Below are positions 24,349 through 33,074 of a DNA stretch of 64,000 nt, piece after piece. The DNA comes from CAVQNQ01 sp963714205 (GTDB lineage: Bacteria; Acidobacteriota; Terriglobia; Bryobacterales; Bryobacteraceae), in NCBI GenBank assembly GCA_963714205.1, contig CAVQNQ010000004.1:930001-994000 (forward strand), given 5' to 3'. The position numbers and the translations under genes were made by a program. How positions within the stretch are numbered: the stretch's first letter is position 1; every line of letters begins with the position of its first letter. The notes under the pieces were generated by a model that was not told the DNA's origin, searched no databases, and saw nothing but the letters and a program-made list of their open reading frames with translations.

Positions 24349-27177
24349 GTGAAGCCGGTGCATGAAACAATTCCCCTCGTATCGGTAATTGTTCCGGCGC
24401 GCAACACCGCGGAGACGATTGAGGAAACACTCGGCTGTCTTCTGCAGCAACAATACCACGACTGGGAGGCCATCGTGGTGGACGATGGTTCCGCGGACGA
24501 TACTCTCGCGCTTGCCTCGCGCTGCGCGGCGGAGGATGCTCGCATCCGCGTCATTCGCGGTACGGGACGAGGTGTGAGCGCGGCCCGCAATCTGGGCATC
24601 GAGATGGCCCGCGGCACTTGGCTGCTGTTTCTGGATGCCGACGACCGAATCGCGCCGGAGCATCTGGCGCGCATGACCGCGGAGGCCGGCGCGCGTCCGG
24701 AACTCGACGTAGTGCACTGCGGGTGGGCCAGGTTCGGGACCGGAGGCAAAATGTGGCCAGCCCCCCCTCCGCCTCCCCAAGCGGATCTGTTTCCGTACCT
24801 CGCCACGCATTCCGTCTTTGCGATCCATGCATGCCTGGTGAGACGGTCCGTGGTGGTGCGGGCCGGTGGTTTCGATCCTGAGCTGACGTTGTGCCAGGAT
24901 CACGATCTCTGGCAACGAATCGCCCGCGGGGGCGCCCGGTTCGGAGCCGTCCCCGACGTTTTGGCGTACTACCGTACCCATGCAAGCTCTTGTAGCAGGG
25001 ACATGGCGGTCTCTTTCGATCATGGAAAACGGGTGGTCGTCAGGGGACACGGGCCGGACGAGCGAGTGGCTCATCCGGCGCCGGAGCACGTGAACGGCCA
25101 GAGTCGCGAGGAACTGCCCGGCGTCCTGGTTAATTTAGGCGTATGGTGCGCTGGCTATGCGATTGGGATAGGACAGGACACGAGCCCGCTGCTGGCGCGA
25201 ATGGAGCCGGTCTCCCTTCGGTCGCTCGATCCGGACATGGTCGCCGGGTCCCTGTTCGATGGGTTCTGTACCGGTGAGATATACAGCCTAGAAGGGCAGC
25301 GGAGTTACTGGGGACGCGCCGCCAAGGAAAACGTGGCGTTCTTAGCCGCTCTGGAAGCGCGTCTCGCAATCCCGGGGCTGGCGCGCGGGCTGGGCGCCCG
25401 GCTGGAACGTAAGATCGCCGCCATGATGAGCGCCGCCGCCCCGGCTACCTGGGGCCGCACGTACGCCGTGAGAATCGAGATCACGGAACCGGTTGCCGGC
25501 GTGCCGGTGCCGGAAGTCGCCGAATACCTCTATGCGGAGGTCCTGTTCCAAGGCGCAAGTTTGGGCGCGATCCAACTGCCGGCCTGCGATGGATTCGTTT
25601 CCGGACGCCTGCTGGCGGATCGCATCGCCGCCGAATACGCCTGGGAGATTTTGCGGCGCTTCTTCGAGATCACGGTCTATCCGGGGATCGAGGTTCATCA
25701 GGGTGAAGACGGCGCTTCATTTTATAGAGACGGCGTGCGCCTGGCGCCGGGCGTATGTTGCGCGGGAGATTCCCGAGCGGCGATTCACGATTCGGCTGGG
25801 TGGACTGTCTTCTTGCAGGAACTGTGGGGCATGGCGGGGTGGCCGGCTGACGCATTTTACGATCCGGCCTGGCCGGACCCGCTACCGGCGGAGGCTATCC
25901 ACGCCCGCGCGCCGGTGCCGATTGAGGTGAGCCATGCGCTTCCCGATTTGCTGACCCAGCACGGCCATGCCGACATCGACGTCTTTGTTGGCGGCGCGGG
26001 TTTGGCCCGGCTCAACATCGCTTCGGAGGAACCCGCCGTTCCGGCCCAGCATCTGCGCGTGGAGATCGCTTTATCCGCGGGGTATGAGCTGTGCGTGGCC
26101 GCCGTGCGCGAGGGAATTCTGGGCCGCCCGGTGGATGGCACGCCGCTGCGATCGCGGCTGGCATCGCGCGCCGCGTCTCGAATTCGCGGGCCCGCCGCCC
26201 TGCTCGATTCCGAGCGCGCCGCCGCGATCATCGGAAGAAGAGCTTCGGCTCCTATCGGCACAAGCGCTTCCCGTGTGGCGCTGTTCCCCAAGGAAACGGG
26301 GAGGCTCGTTCTCGAAGCGGCCACCCTGGAAAGCCTGCCCGTCCACCGGCGGCACTGGAGATGGAGAAGGAGCGGGCTCATCTGCTATGCGCCGGCATGG
26401 ATCGAGGCTTCCGCCGGACACTGCGCCGCGCCTATCGACGGCCGGCGGTTGGAACCGGACGGCGTCACCTCTCGATTGCCGGTGCTGATGTACCATCGCG
26501 TGGCTCCCGAAGATTCCCCCGCCATGGCGCGGTGGCGCGTTCACCCCGACGTTTTTGAGGCGCAAATCCGGCATCTGGCGGAGACGGGTTTCCGCAGCGC
26601 CACGTTTAGCGAATGGCAGCGCGCGGCCTCCCAACGGGCGCCGCTCTCCGGGCATGCGGTGGTTCTGACATTCGACGACGGCTACCGCGACTTTCAAGAC
26701 TACGCCTGGCCCATCCTGAAGCGGTATGGATTTTCCGCGTACATCTTCCTGGTGACCGGGCTCGCCGGCGGCGTCAGCCAATGGGTTGCCGGCGGTGAGA
26801 ACCTTCCGCTGCTCTCCTGGCGTGAGATTCGCAGGCTGCGCGAAGACGGGGTGCGGTTCGGTTCCCACACCGCCAGCCATAGCCGTCTGACGTTTCTTTC
26901 GCCGGCCAATGCCATGGCGGAACTGCTGAGTTCCCGGGTGGAAATGACGCGCCGGCTGGGGGAAGCTCCGGAAGCGCTGGCGTATCCGTACGGCGATACC
27001 GACGAGGTCATTAGGTACCTCGCGGGCGCGTGCGGCTACTTGTACGGGCTTTCGGTTCGCCCCGGTTTTTGCAAAATGGACGACCGCCTGCTGAATCTGC
27101 CCCGGGTTGAGATTTCGGGCAGCGACAACCTGGAATCGTTCGCGGCAAAATCGAGCGCCGCTGCCGTCGCCGGCTAA
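24349..27177 (+). CDS. GT2 glycosyltransferase fused to a polysaccharide deacetylase through a 500-residue unassigned region
   Basis: 942 residues from GTG 24349. Residues about 8-220 form a GT2 domain: VSVIVPARNTAETIEETL, VVDDGSADDT, GVSAARNLGIE and FLDADDR (DxD). Residues about 700-920 form a NodB/CE4 deacetylase: PVLMYHRV, the metal-binding LTFDDGYRDFQ, GSHTASHSRLTFLS and LAYPYGD. The roughly 480 residues between carry no motif I know. Together they suggest an enzyme that adds and de-N-acetylates an amino sugar in a surface glycan. It follows rpsA by 11 bases and overlaps the convergent membrane gene by four bases. Confidence 0.85.
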   Translation: MKPVHETIPLVSVIVPARNTAETIEETLGCLLQQQYHDWEAIVVDDGSADDTLALASRCAAEDARIRVIRGTGRGVSAARNLGIEMARGTWLLFLDADDRIAPEHLARMTAEAGARPELDVVHCGWARFGTGGKMWPAPPPPPQADLFPYLATHSVFAIHACLVRRSVVVRAGGFDPELTLCQDHDLWQRIARGGARFGAVPDVLAYYRTHASSCSRDMAVSFDHGKRVVVRGHGPDERVAHPAPEHVNGQSREELPGVLVNLGVWCAGYAIGIGQDTSPLLARMEPVSLRSLDPDMVAGSLFDGFCTGEIYSLEGQRSYWGRAAKENVAFLAALEARLAIPGLARGLGARLERKIAAMMSAAAPATWGRTYAVRIEITEPVAGVPVPEVAEYLYAEVLFQGASLGAIQLPACDGFVSGRLLADRIAAEYAWEILRRFFEITVYPGIEVHQGEDGASFYRDGVRLAPGVCCAGDSRAAIHDSAGWTVFLQELWGMAGWPADAFYDPAWPDPLPAEAIHARAPVPIEVSHALPDLLTQHGHADIDVFVGGAGLARLNIASEEPAVPAQHLRVEIALSAGYELCVAAVREGILGRPVDGTPLRSRLASRAASRIRGPAALLDSERAAAIIGRRASAPIGTSASRVALFPKETGRLVLEAATLESLPVHRRHWRWRRSGLICYAPAWIEASAGHCAAPIDGRRLEPDGVTSRLPVLMYHRVAPEDSPAMARWRVHPDVFEAQIRHLAETGFRSATFSEWQRAASQRAPLSGHAVVLTFDDGYRDFQDYAWPILKRYGFSAYIFLVTGLAGGVSQWVAGGENLPLLSWREIRRLREDGVRFGSHTASHSRLTFLSPANAMAELLSSRVEMTRRLGEAPEALAYPYGDTDEVIRYLAGACGYLYGLSVRPGFCKMDDRLLNLPRVEISGSDNLESFAAKSSAAAVAG

Positions 27178-27677
27178 ATGCCGCTGCTCGGCTGGGCCTC
27201 TTCCGCGCGCCGCTGGTAAGCCGGGAAGCGCCCTAGTATCGCGCCATAGATCAGGTGGCCGATCATGGTAGGCCGCTCGGGATAGAGCAGCGCCGCCAGC
27301 GGCATCACGCGCTTCCAGATCAGCCGATAGGAAAGGAAATACCAGCACAGGCCAAACAGGACGCCCAGCAGAATCGTGCGTGGGCGGGTGCGGCGCGCGC
27401 GCAGCGCTAGAGCGAACAGCGCGCCCAGGGTGCTGTAGAGAAGCAGGTAGAGTGCCATCCCGGAAATCGTGCGGCCGGAAAAGTCGCGGCGCAGCGCGTC
27501 GCTGCCATAGAACGCCGTGGCCATCAGGTTTTCCGGTGTCCAGAAGCTGAGGCGCTGCCAGGCCGCGTAGACGCCCAGCCACGCCAGCATCCACAAGACG
27601 CCCTGCATGCCCGCTTGCAGACCGGCGAGAAGCGCGGAGAGCGGGCCGGCCCCCGCACGCTCCGAGGCGGTGTCCAT
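27174..27677 (-). CDS. Hypothetical membrane protein, four helices
   Basis: 167 residues with ATG at 27677. Hydrophobic segments include GVLWMLAWLGVYAAW, GMALYLLLYSTLGALFALAL, ILLGVLFGLCWYFLSY and a C-terminal MIGHLIYGAILGRFPAYQRR. The HLIYGAILGR end resembles short membrane proteins of unknown function often seen in Acidobacteriota. No catalytic motif is visible. Its stop overlaps the convergent GT2-deacetylase gene by four bases. It is divergent from the fabF-like gene with 48 bases between, so the pair may share a promoter region. Confidence 0.65.
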   Translation of the reverse strand: MDTASERAGAGPLSALLAGLQAGMQGVLWMLAWLGVYAAWQRLSFWTPENLMATAFYGSDALRRDFSGRTISGMALYLLLYSTLGALFALALRARRTRPRTILLGVLFGLCWYFLSYRLIWKRVMPLAALLYPERPTMIGHLIYGAILGRFPAYQRRAEEAQPSSGI

Positions 27678-27725
27678 AGGTTTCAGCCTATACTGAAGGT
27701 CTGCGGTAAAGCAAAAGTAGCCTAC

Positions 27726-28976
27726 ATGCCAGGTCGTGCCGCGATCACCGGTATCGGTGCCGTCAGCCCCAACGGAATTGGGCGGGAATGTTTTTGGGAG
27801 GCCACGCGCAATGGCGTGAGCGGCGTGCGCCGGATCAGCCGCTTCGACCCGTCGGGCCTCGCCGTGCAAGTGGCGGGTGAAGTCCCCGACGCATTCGATG
27901 AGAGCCTCTACGTGGAGCCTAAGGACCGGCCGCACGTTTCGCGCGCCGTGCCGCTGGCCGTGGCGAGCGTGGCCGAGGCAATGGCGGACGCCGGCCTGGA
28001 CGCGCACTCGATGAGCCGCGACGAACTGCGCGGCATCGGCGTGATCACCGGCTCCGGCGGCGGCAGCCAGGAGTTCACCGAGGAACAGTACCGGCTCTAC
28101 TACACCGGCCACCTGAAACAGTGCAGCGTTTACACCATCCCCACCGGAACCATCGGGACGCTGGCCAGCGAGATCTCCATGCGCTTCGGCTTCCGCGGGC
28201 TGAGCCACATTATCTCGACCGGCTGCACCTCTTCCACGGACGCGCTGGGCTATGCCTTCCGCAACATCCAGGCGGGCGTGCTGAAGACCATGGTGGTGGG
28301 CGGCGTGGATGCGCCCATCGCTCCGCTCATCATGCGCGGCTTCCAGCTCATGCGCATCATGACCACCCGGTGGAATGACCAGCCGGAGCGCGCCTCGCGC
28401 CCCTTCTCGCGCGACCGCGACGGCTTCGTGATCGCCGAAGGCGCCTGGTTCTTCGTGGTCGAGGATATGGAGCAGGCCCGCGCGCGCGGCGCCCGCATTT
28501 ACGGCGAGATCGCGGGCTATGGTTCCACCTGCGAGGCCTACCATCGCGTGCGCCTGGAGGAATGCGGCGAGGAGCCGGCGCGCGCCATGTGTCTGGCCAT
28601 GGGTGAGGCCGGCATCCCGCCCGGAGCGGTGGACTACATCAACTATCACGGCACTTCCACGGAGCTGAACGACCGCATCGAGACGCGCGCCGTTAAGCTG
28701 GCCTTCGATGGCCACGCCTACAAGGTGCCGGGTTCCTCGCTTAAGAGCCTGATCGGGCATCCCCAGGGGGCCTGCGGAGCGGCCGGGGTGGCCGCCACGC
28801 TGCTGGCCATGCGCGACGGGGTTGCGCCGCCCACCATCAACGTAGACGAGCCCGATCCCGAGTGCGACCTGGATTACATTACCTCGCCCGGCCGGCATCT
28901 CGATATCGAGTACGCGGTGGCCAACTGCATCGCTTTCGGGAGCAAGAACTCAGCCCTGGTATTGAGACGGGCGTAA
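27726..28976 (+). CDS. Beta-ketoacyl-ACP synthase, FabF/KAS II type
   Basis: 416 residues. It catalyses decarboxylative condensation of malonyl-ACP with an acyl chain. The Cys-His-His triad is complete: Cys167 in STGCTSSTDA, His308 in NYHGTSTELND and His345 in SLIGHPQGACGA. The last motif differs from the usual TGHxxGA of housekeeping FabF, and STDALGYA replaces the usual ACATG environment. This points to a specialised branch (secondary lipid or polyene type). No acyl carrier protein or other fatty-acid gene is adjacent. Start at ATG 27726. Confidence 0.88.
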   Translation: MPGRAAITGIGAVSPNGIGRECFWEATRNGVSGVRRISRFDPSGLAVQVAGEVPDAFDESLYVEPKDRPHVSRAVPLAVASVAEAMADAGLDAHSMSRDELRGIGVITGSGGGSQEFTEEQYRLYYTGHLKQCSVYTIPTGTIGTLASEISMRFGFRGLSHIISTGCTSSTDALGYAFRNIQAGVLKTMVVGGVDAPIAPLIMRGFQLMRIMTTRWNDQPERASRPFSRDRDGFVIAEGAWFFVVEDMEQARARGARIYGEIAGYGSTCEAYHRVRLEECGEEPARAMCLAMGEAGIPPGAVDYINYHGTSTELNDRIETRAVKLAFDGHAYKVPGSSLKSLIGHPQGACGAAGVAATLLAMRDGVAPPTINVDEPDPECDLDYITSPGRHLDIEYAVANCIAFGSKNSALVLRRA

Positions 28977-29036
28977 GGGCAAGACCGTTCGCCTACGAAT
29001 GTGGGGCGAGACCGTTTGGCGGCGGTAGAACGAAGC

Positions 29037-29252
29037 ATGCGCAACGAGTTCACAGCGATCGTCGAACAAGACGGCCCATGGTACATCGCATATTGCGCGG
29101 AAGTTCCGGGCGCCAACGGCCAGGGCAAATCGCGAGAAGAATGCCTGTCCAATCTTCGTGAGGCCATCGCGCTCATTCTGGAACACCGGCGCGAGGAGTC
29201 GCTGCGCTCGCTACCGCCGGACGCCGGCCAGGAACTCGTAGTTGTCGGATGA
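29037..29252 (+). CDS. hicB: HicB family antitoxin
   Basis: 71 residues from ATG 29037. MRNEFTAIVEQDGPWYIAYC, EVPGANGQGKSREECLSNL and REAIALILEHRREE match the short HicB fold, which antagonises the mRNA-cleaving HicA toxin. No C-terminal DNA-binding domain is present, as in the short HicB class. Its TGA overlaps an ATG (ATGA) that opens a hicA-like frame, the normal hicBA arrangement, but that frame stops after 15 codons. Confidence 0.8.
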   Translation: MRNEFTAIVEQDGPWYIAYCAEVPGANGQGKSREECLSNLREAIALILEHRREESLRSLPPDAGQELVVVG

Positions 29253-29296
29253 AGCGCGAGGGATTGCAGCGGCACCTTCGCCGGTACGGCGGTTAG
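29249..29296 (+). pseudogene. Truncated hicA toxin remnant
   Basis: The frame reads MKREGLQRHLRRYGG and then TAG. HicA proteins begin like this (MKxxxLxxxLxxxG) and continue for some 60 more residues with a catalytic His in a GxHxxY-type motif. No continuation was found in any frame downstream, so the toxin has lost its catalytic part. Confidence 0.55.
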
Positions 29297-29419
29297 GCCA
29301 AGCCAAGATACCGAAACGGGTGTAATACGACTAAGTCGATTCGCCCTCGCGATTCGTAAACGCTACGCGACAGTTCAGGCTCGAAACCGCCGAGCCCCTC
29401 GTTACGTCAGAATTGGATC

Positions 29420-30148
29420 ATGCGGATACATCTGTTCTTGCTGGCTGCCGCGTGCCTACAGGCGCAGCGGCCCGAGTATGACTTCTATGCCGAGGGCCGG
29501 GACAAGAAGCCTGAAGTCTACGCTGAGGAACTCCGCAAGGCAGGGGTTACTGACAAGGAAATCTCCCGAAGACTCGACCTCCTCCGCAATCATCGAACCG
29601 AGCTTGAGGCAGACCGTTGGAATCGTTTTTACGGCAATCAGGGTAGTCAGTACAACAGAGAGCCAAACGCTTTTCTCAGTCAGGTCGTTCGCGGAATGCA
29701 GCCAGGCGTTGCGCTGGACTACGCCATGGGCGACGGCCGCAACGCGCTATACCTCGCCAAACTTGGGTGGACGGTGCACGGCTCTGATATTTCGGAAGTC
29801 GGCGTGAATGCAGCGAGACGACGCGCAGCCGAGCTTGGCTTGAAGATCGATGCCGTAGTCTCCTCAGACGCCAGTTACAACTTCGGCAACAATCGCTTCG
29901 ATTTGATCCTGTTCAGTTGGTCGATGCCGTTAGTTGACGTTCGGAAGGTCGTGAATGCGCTTAAGCCAGGCGGCATCGTGGTCATGGAGTTTGGCCCGGG
30001 CTTTACGGGCAGGAACGGAATGCTTCGGCTCTTTGACGATCTCGTGATTGAGCACTACGAAGCCACTCGCGCGATTTCTGATTTCTCCGACCGCCGTGAG
30101 ACGGAAGTCTTTCGCCTGATCGCCCGGAAGGAGCTTCCAAGCCGATAA
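29420..30148 (+). CDS. Class I SAM-dependent methyltransferase with an N-terminal signal-like sequence
   Basis: 242 residues. The first 16 residues, MRIHLFLLAAACLQAQ, look like a cleavable signal peptide. Residues from about 95 hold the Rossmann methyltransferase core: ALDYAMGDGRNALYLAKLG (motif I), VHGSDISEVGVNAAR (acidic residue for ribose), FDLILFSW and LKPGGIVVMEFGPG. The closest familiar type is TehB-like. An exported SAM enzyme would lack its cofactor outside, so either the peptide is a membrane anchor or the start is wrong; no later Met gives a better start before the fold. Substrate unknown. Confidence 0.75.
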   Translation: MRIHLFLLAAACLQAQRPEYDFYAEGRDKKPEVYAEELRKAGVTDKEISRRLDLLRNHRTELEADRWNRFYGNQGSQYNREPNAFLSQVVRGMQPGVALDYAMGDGRNALYLAKLGWTVHGSDISEVGVNAARRRAAELGLKIDAVVSSDASYNFGNNRFDLILFSWSMPLVDVRKVVNALKPGGIVVMEFGPGFTGRNGMLRLFDDLVIEHYEATRAISDFSDRRETEVFRLIARKELPSR

Positions 30149-30196
30149 CTCGCGACTGACGCCGTAGCGTTTACTGATCCATCCGGGTCCGATCCT

Positions 30197-32509
30197 TCAA
30201 TAGTAGAATCTATAACGGAATTCGACGTAGATCTGTCGCGGGTCGTTAAAGTGGAATCCTCCAAAGGTTAGACTGTTATCGAGTAACACGCGCCGATTCG
30301 CCACATTCAGGGCGGTCAACGAGAGCCTGTATTTCTCGCCGAAGCTTTTTCCCAGGGAGATGTCAACCGTAGTGTGTTGGGGCAGATAGTTTCCCGGATA
30401 TTGCGCGTCCGGCATCCCGTTTGTGAAACCCGAGCCGTAGTACACATTCGTCGAAGCGAACGCATTCCAAGGAAGACTCGAATTGACGCCCACGTTCAAC
30501 GTGTTTCTCTGATCGTGGTCCACCGGCGCAAGTCCTGGGGGCGGCTCGCAGCCGGCCGGCGCGGGTGTGGGGCAGATCAAACCTCCCGTGAAAGGCGGCG
30601 CGGCCTGTGCGATCTGATTCGAGTAGGCCAGGTGTGCCTGGGCGCGGCGCCAGATGCGCGGCGACCGCAATGTGGTTTCCCAACCTTGAATTAAAGCGGA
30701 AGCCCAGGTGAGTGGCCAGAAGATGTTCGATTCGCCGATGTTGCTGTGGTCCAGCCAATTCGTCGCGCGGGTTTGAAAGGTGTCTTCCTCGAGCACCCAA
30801 CCGCGGAAGGGAATCGAGACGCCGAATTGGTATTCGCGATCGCGCTCTCCACGCACGGGACCGAAAGTCAGAGTCTGGCTGGAGGCTAAATCGAGCAATG
30901 GACCGGTGGCAGTCAAGAGTGGAGGCGCTTGATAAAAGTGGCCGTAAAAACCGTGAAAGACCCAGTTCAGGCGCGGGACTCTGATGGCAATGCCGAAGCG
31001 TGGGTCCGTCGCGTTCTCGACGATGGCCGGCTGGGTTCCCCCGCTGACTGAGCCGGAGTCGAAGTGCGAATAACGAAGGCCGGCGATCAGCGTCAACCAC
31101 GAGGTCACTTTGAACCGGTCGCTGAGGAATGCTTCGCCAAGGCCGCCGGTTAGGGCAGCCGAAGACGGGCCGAAGTTCTGGCAGGTCGTGCCGCAATCCG
31201 TAAAGACGTTACTAAAGAGGTTGCTCTGACGCTGGGCGAAGCCGTACACTCCCGCTTGAATGTCGTTGTTCTTCAAAACGGTTGCGTTCACGCTCGCTTG
31301 CACGCCGACATAATTGGCCGTCTGATCAACATTCGAGATCACTGGCGCATCGTTCGGCGAGGCGCTGTAGCTGGCCTCGTTGTAATGATAGAAGGGTGAA
31401 ACCGTGATCAGGAGGTTTGGATTAAATGTATGGACCCACGAGAAGGCGATGTAACCATCGGGTTCACGCTCACTGTCTCGAAGGCCGTAACTCGGATAAA
31501 CCTGATTTCCGGATGAGCTGGGGTCCGGGTCGACGGGGATCTGATAATAATCCTGCCGCAACGAGGCCACCATCCTAAGTTGGTTTGAGGGACTGGCATT
31601 GAATATGAAGGACGCGAATCCCCCATAACCGTTGTCCGCGTCGTGAACCACTTGCCCGATGGGGGGCTGCAGACCGTAGTCGCTGCGGTTTCCGTTAAGA
31701 CTCACGTAATAGGCGAAACGCCTGGTGTGTCCCCCGAAAGTAAATTGATCGTTCGTTTGATTCCAATTGCCGAAAGAGGTGACGATCTCGGCCTCATTGT
31801 CGCGCTCGAAACCGGTTCGGGGAACGATATTGAAGATGCCATAGGTACGGTCTCCATATTCCGCATCGTAGCTGCCGCGCTGAACTTCGAGATAATCAAT
31901 GTCCTTGGGGTCGATTTGCGGGCCGAGATTGGTAGCGATATTGGTGTTGGGTATCGGCACGCCGTCAATCAGCCAATCCACCTGGTGGCCTCCCCGCATG
32001 TGCAGCATGTCGTGAGTTACGTACGCGGCCGGAGTGTAGTCGGTGATCATCGCCATACTATTGGTGCGGTCGGCGCCAGGAGTTTGGGCTATGTCCTCCC
32101 GATCGACCAGAGTGGTGGGGGTTACCGAATCCATAACGGCCGCTTCCGCCTGCCCGAAGACAACCGCAGTCTGATGCAAGGTGGCTACTGCCAATTGAAA
32201 ATGAAGAATCGGCGAGGAGCCGGAAACGAGTGTGACGGTCTGCTCCAAGGTTTCGAATGCGGACTGAGTGACAGTGATTTTGTAGTCTCCGACCGGCACG
32301 CTGGTGAACGCGAACTCACCGTTTTCGTCAGCTTGCGCGGCTTGAGACCAGTCCGAGGTAATGGCCTGCAGCTTGATTGACGCTCCGGCCACGGGCCGAT
32401 GTTGCGGGTCGTGCACGATTCCTTGTATTCTTCCAAAAACTGTTGCGTGGAGCAGGGTACCAAACGTTAGAAAGACCGCCAGATACAGACAGAATATAAG
32501 CTTGCGCAT
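30197..32509 (-). CDS. TonB-dependent outer-membrane receptor with N-terminal carboxypeptidase-regulatory-like domain
   Basis: 770 residues, ATG 32509 with GGGGAGG directly upstream. MRKLIFCLYLAVFLTFGTLL is the signal peptide. Residues 25-110 are a carboxypeptidase-regulatory-like beta sandwich (GRIQGIVHDPQHRPVAGASI, ENGEFAFTSVPVGDYKITV). The plug domain contains MLHMRGGHQVDWLIDGVPIP and EVQRGSYDAEYGDRTYG. The barrel ends with YVEFRYRFYY, the aromatic C-terminal strand signature. It moves a large ligand across the outer membrane with TonB energy. A small secreted Cys/His protein precedes it on the same strand. Confidence 0.92.
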   Translation of the reverse strand: MRKLIFCLYLAVFLTFGTLLHATVFGRIQGIVHDPQHRPVAGASIKLQAITSDWSQAAQADENGEFAFTSVPVGDYKITVTQSAFETLEQTVTLVSGSSPILHFQLAVATLHQTAVVFGQAEAAVMDSVTPTTLVDREDIAQTPGADRTNSMAMITDYTPAAYVTHDMLHMRGGHQVDWLIDGVPIPNTNIATNLGPQIDPKDIDYLEVQRGSYDAEYGDRTYGIFNIVPRTGFERDNEAEIVTSFGNWNQTNDQFTFGGHTRRFAYYVSLNGNRSDYGLQPPIGQVVHDADNGYGGFASFIFNASPSNQLRMVASLRQDYYQIPVDPDPSSSGNQVYPSYGLRDSEREPDGYIAFSWVHTFNPNLLITVSPFYHYNEASYSASPNDAPVISNVDQTANYVGVQASVNATVLKNNDIQAGVYGFAQRQSNLFSNVFTDCGTTCQNFGPSSAALTGGLGEAFLSDRFKVTSWLTLIAGLRYSHFDSGSVSGGTQPAIVENATDPRFGIAIRVPRLNWVFHGFYGHFYQAPPLLTATGPLLDLASSQTLTFGPVRGERDREYQFGVSIPFRGWVLEEDTFQTRATNWLDHSNIGESNIFWPLTWASALIQGWETTLRSPRIWRRAQAHLAYSNQIAQAAPPFTGGLICPTPAPAGCEPPPGLAPVDHDQRNTLNVGVNSSLPWNAFASTNVYYGSGFTNGMPDAQYPGNYLPQHTTVDISLGKSFGEKYRLSLTALNVANRRVLLDNSLTFGGFHFNDPRQIYVEFRYRFYY

Positions 32510-32615
32510 GAAGCCTCCCCTATCGAGTCTTAACGTAGAAACAAGACTGCACGGCCAGACCGTAGGCCCGTACTGAAACAAACTTGAAAGAGATGGACCA
32601 GTTGTTGGCGATCTG

Positions 32616-32990
32616 CTAACTGACGGGAGGGCCGCGCTTGCGCCATCCGCGGCCAAACGAATTGCGCGAGAGCGATGGCGATTGCGGGCGAATGACCGGA
32701 TAGCTAATGAGAGCGGTAGAAAATGCCAGAGGCATCCCCGTCGTGCCTGCAACTCGATAGGCGGGAACGGGCTGTGCCGCTGGGTATAAAGGGCACCGGG
32801 ACGCCTGCCAGCGCGGACCGGGCGACGATTCCCGGTGCGACTCCATCATGGCGCAGCGGTGTTTTCCACCGCGCCGGCAGCAGGGCGGGAGGTTCGCTTG
32901 CGGGTCCGCGGCAGCGAGCGCCGGCGCGATCAGCGACAGGCTGAACGCGACCAGCAGCAATGCAGCCGAGGCGCGCCGCACGAATCTCAT
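32616..32990 (-). CDS. Small secreted Cys/His-containing protein upstream of the TonB receptor
   Basis: 124 residues. The first 27 residues (MRFVRRASAALLLVAFSLSL then IAPALAA) form a signal peptide. The mature N-terminus has PPCCRRGGKHRCAMM, a compact Cys-Cys...His-x-Cys cluster plus Met that could bind a metal ion. The rest is low-complexity with Arg, Pro and Ser. I know similar CCRRxGKHxC proteins in Acidobacteriota without assigned function. It lies 106 bases before the receptor gene on the same strand, so the two may act on the same ligand, possibly a metal; that is inference. Confidence 0.6.
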   Translation of the reverse strand: MRFVRRASAALLLVAFSLSLIAPALAAADPQANLPPCCRRGGKHRCAMMESHRESSPGPRWQASRCPLYPAAQPVPAYRVAGTTGMPLAFSTALISYPVIRPQSPSLSRNSFGRGWRKRGPPVS

Positions 32991-33074
32991 GCTACTGGTT
33001 AGATGGAGGATTTTGCAATCGGTCGCAGCGGCGCTATGTTCGCTCGGATACGCGGATACCGGCGCGCGTTGGGC

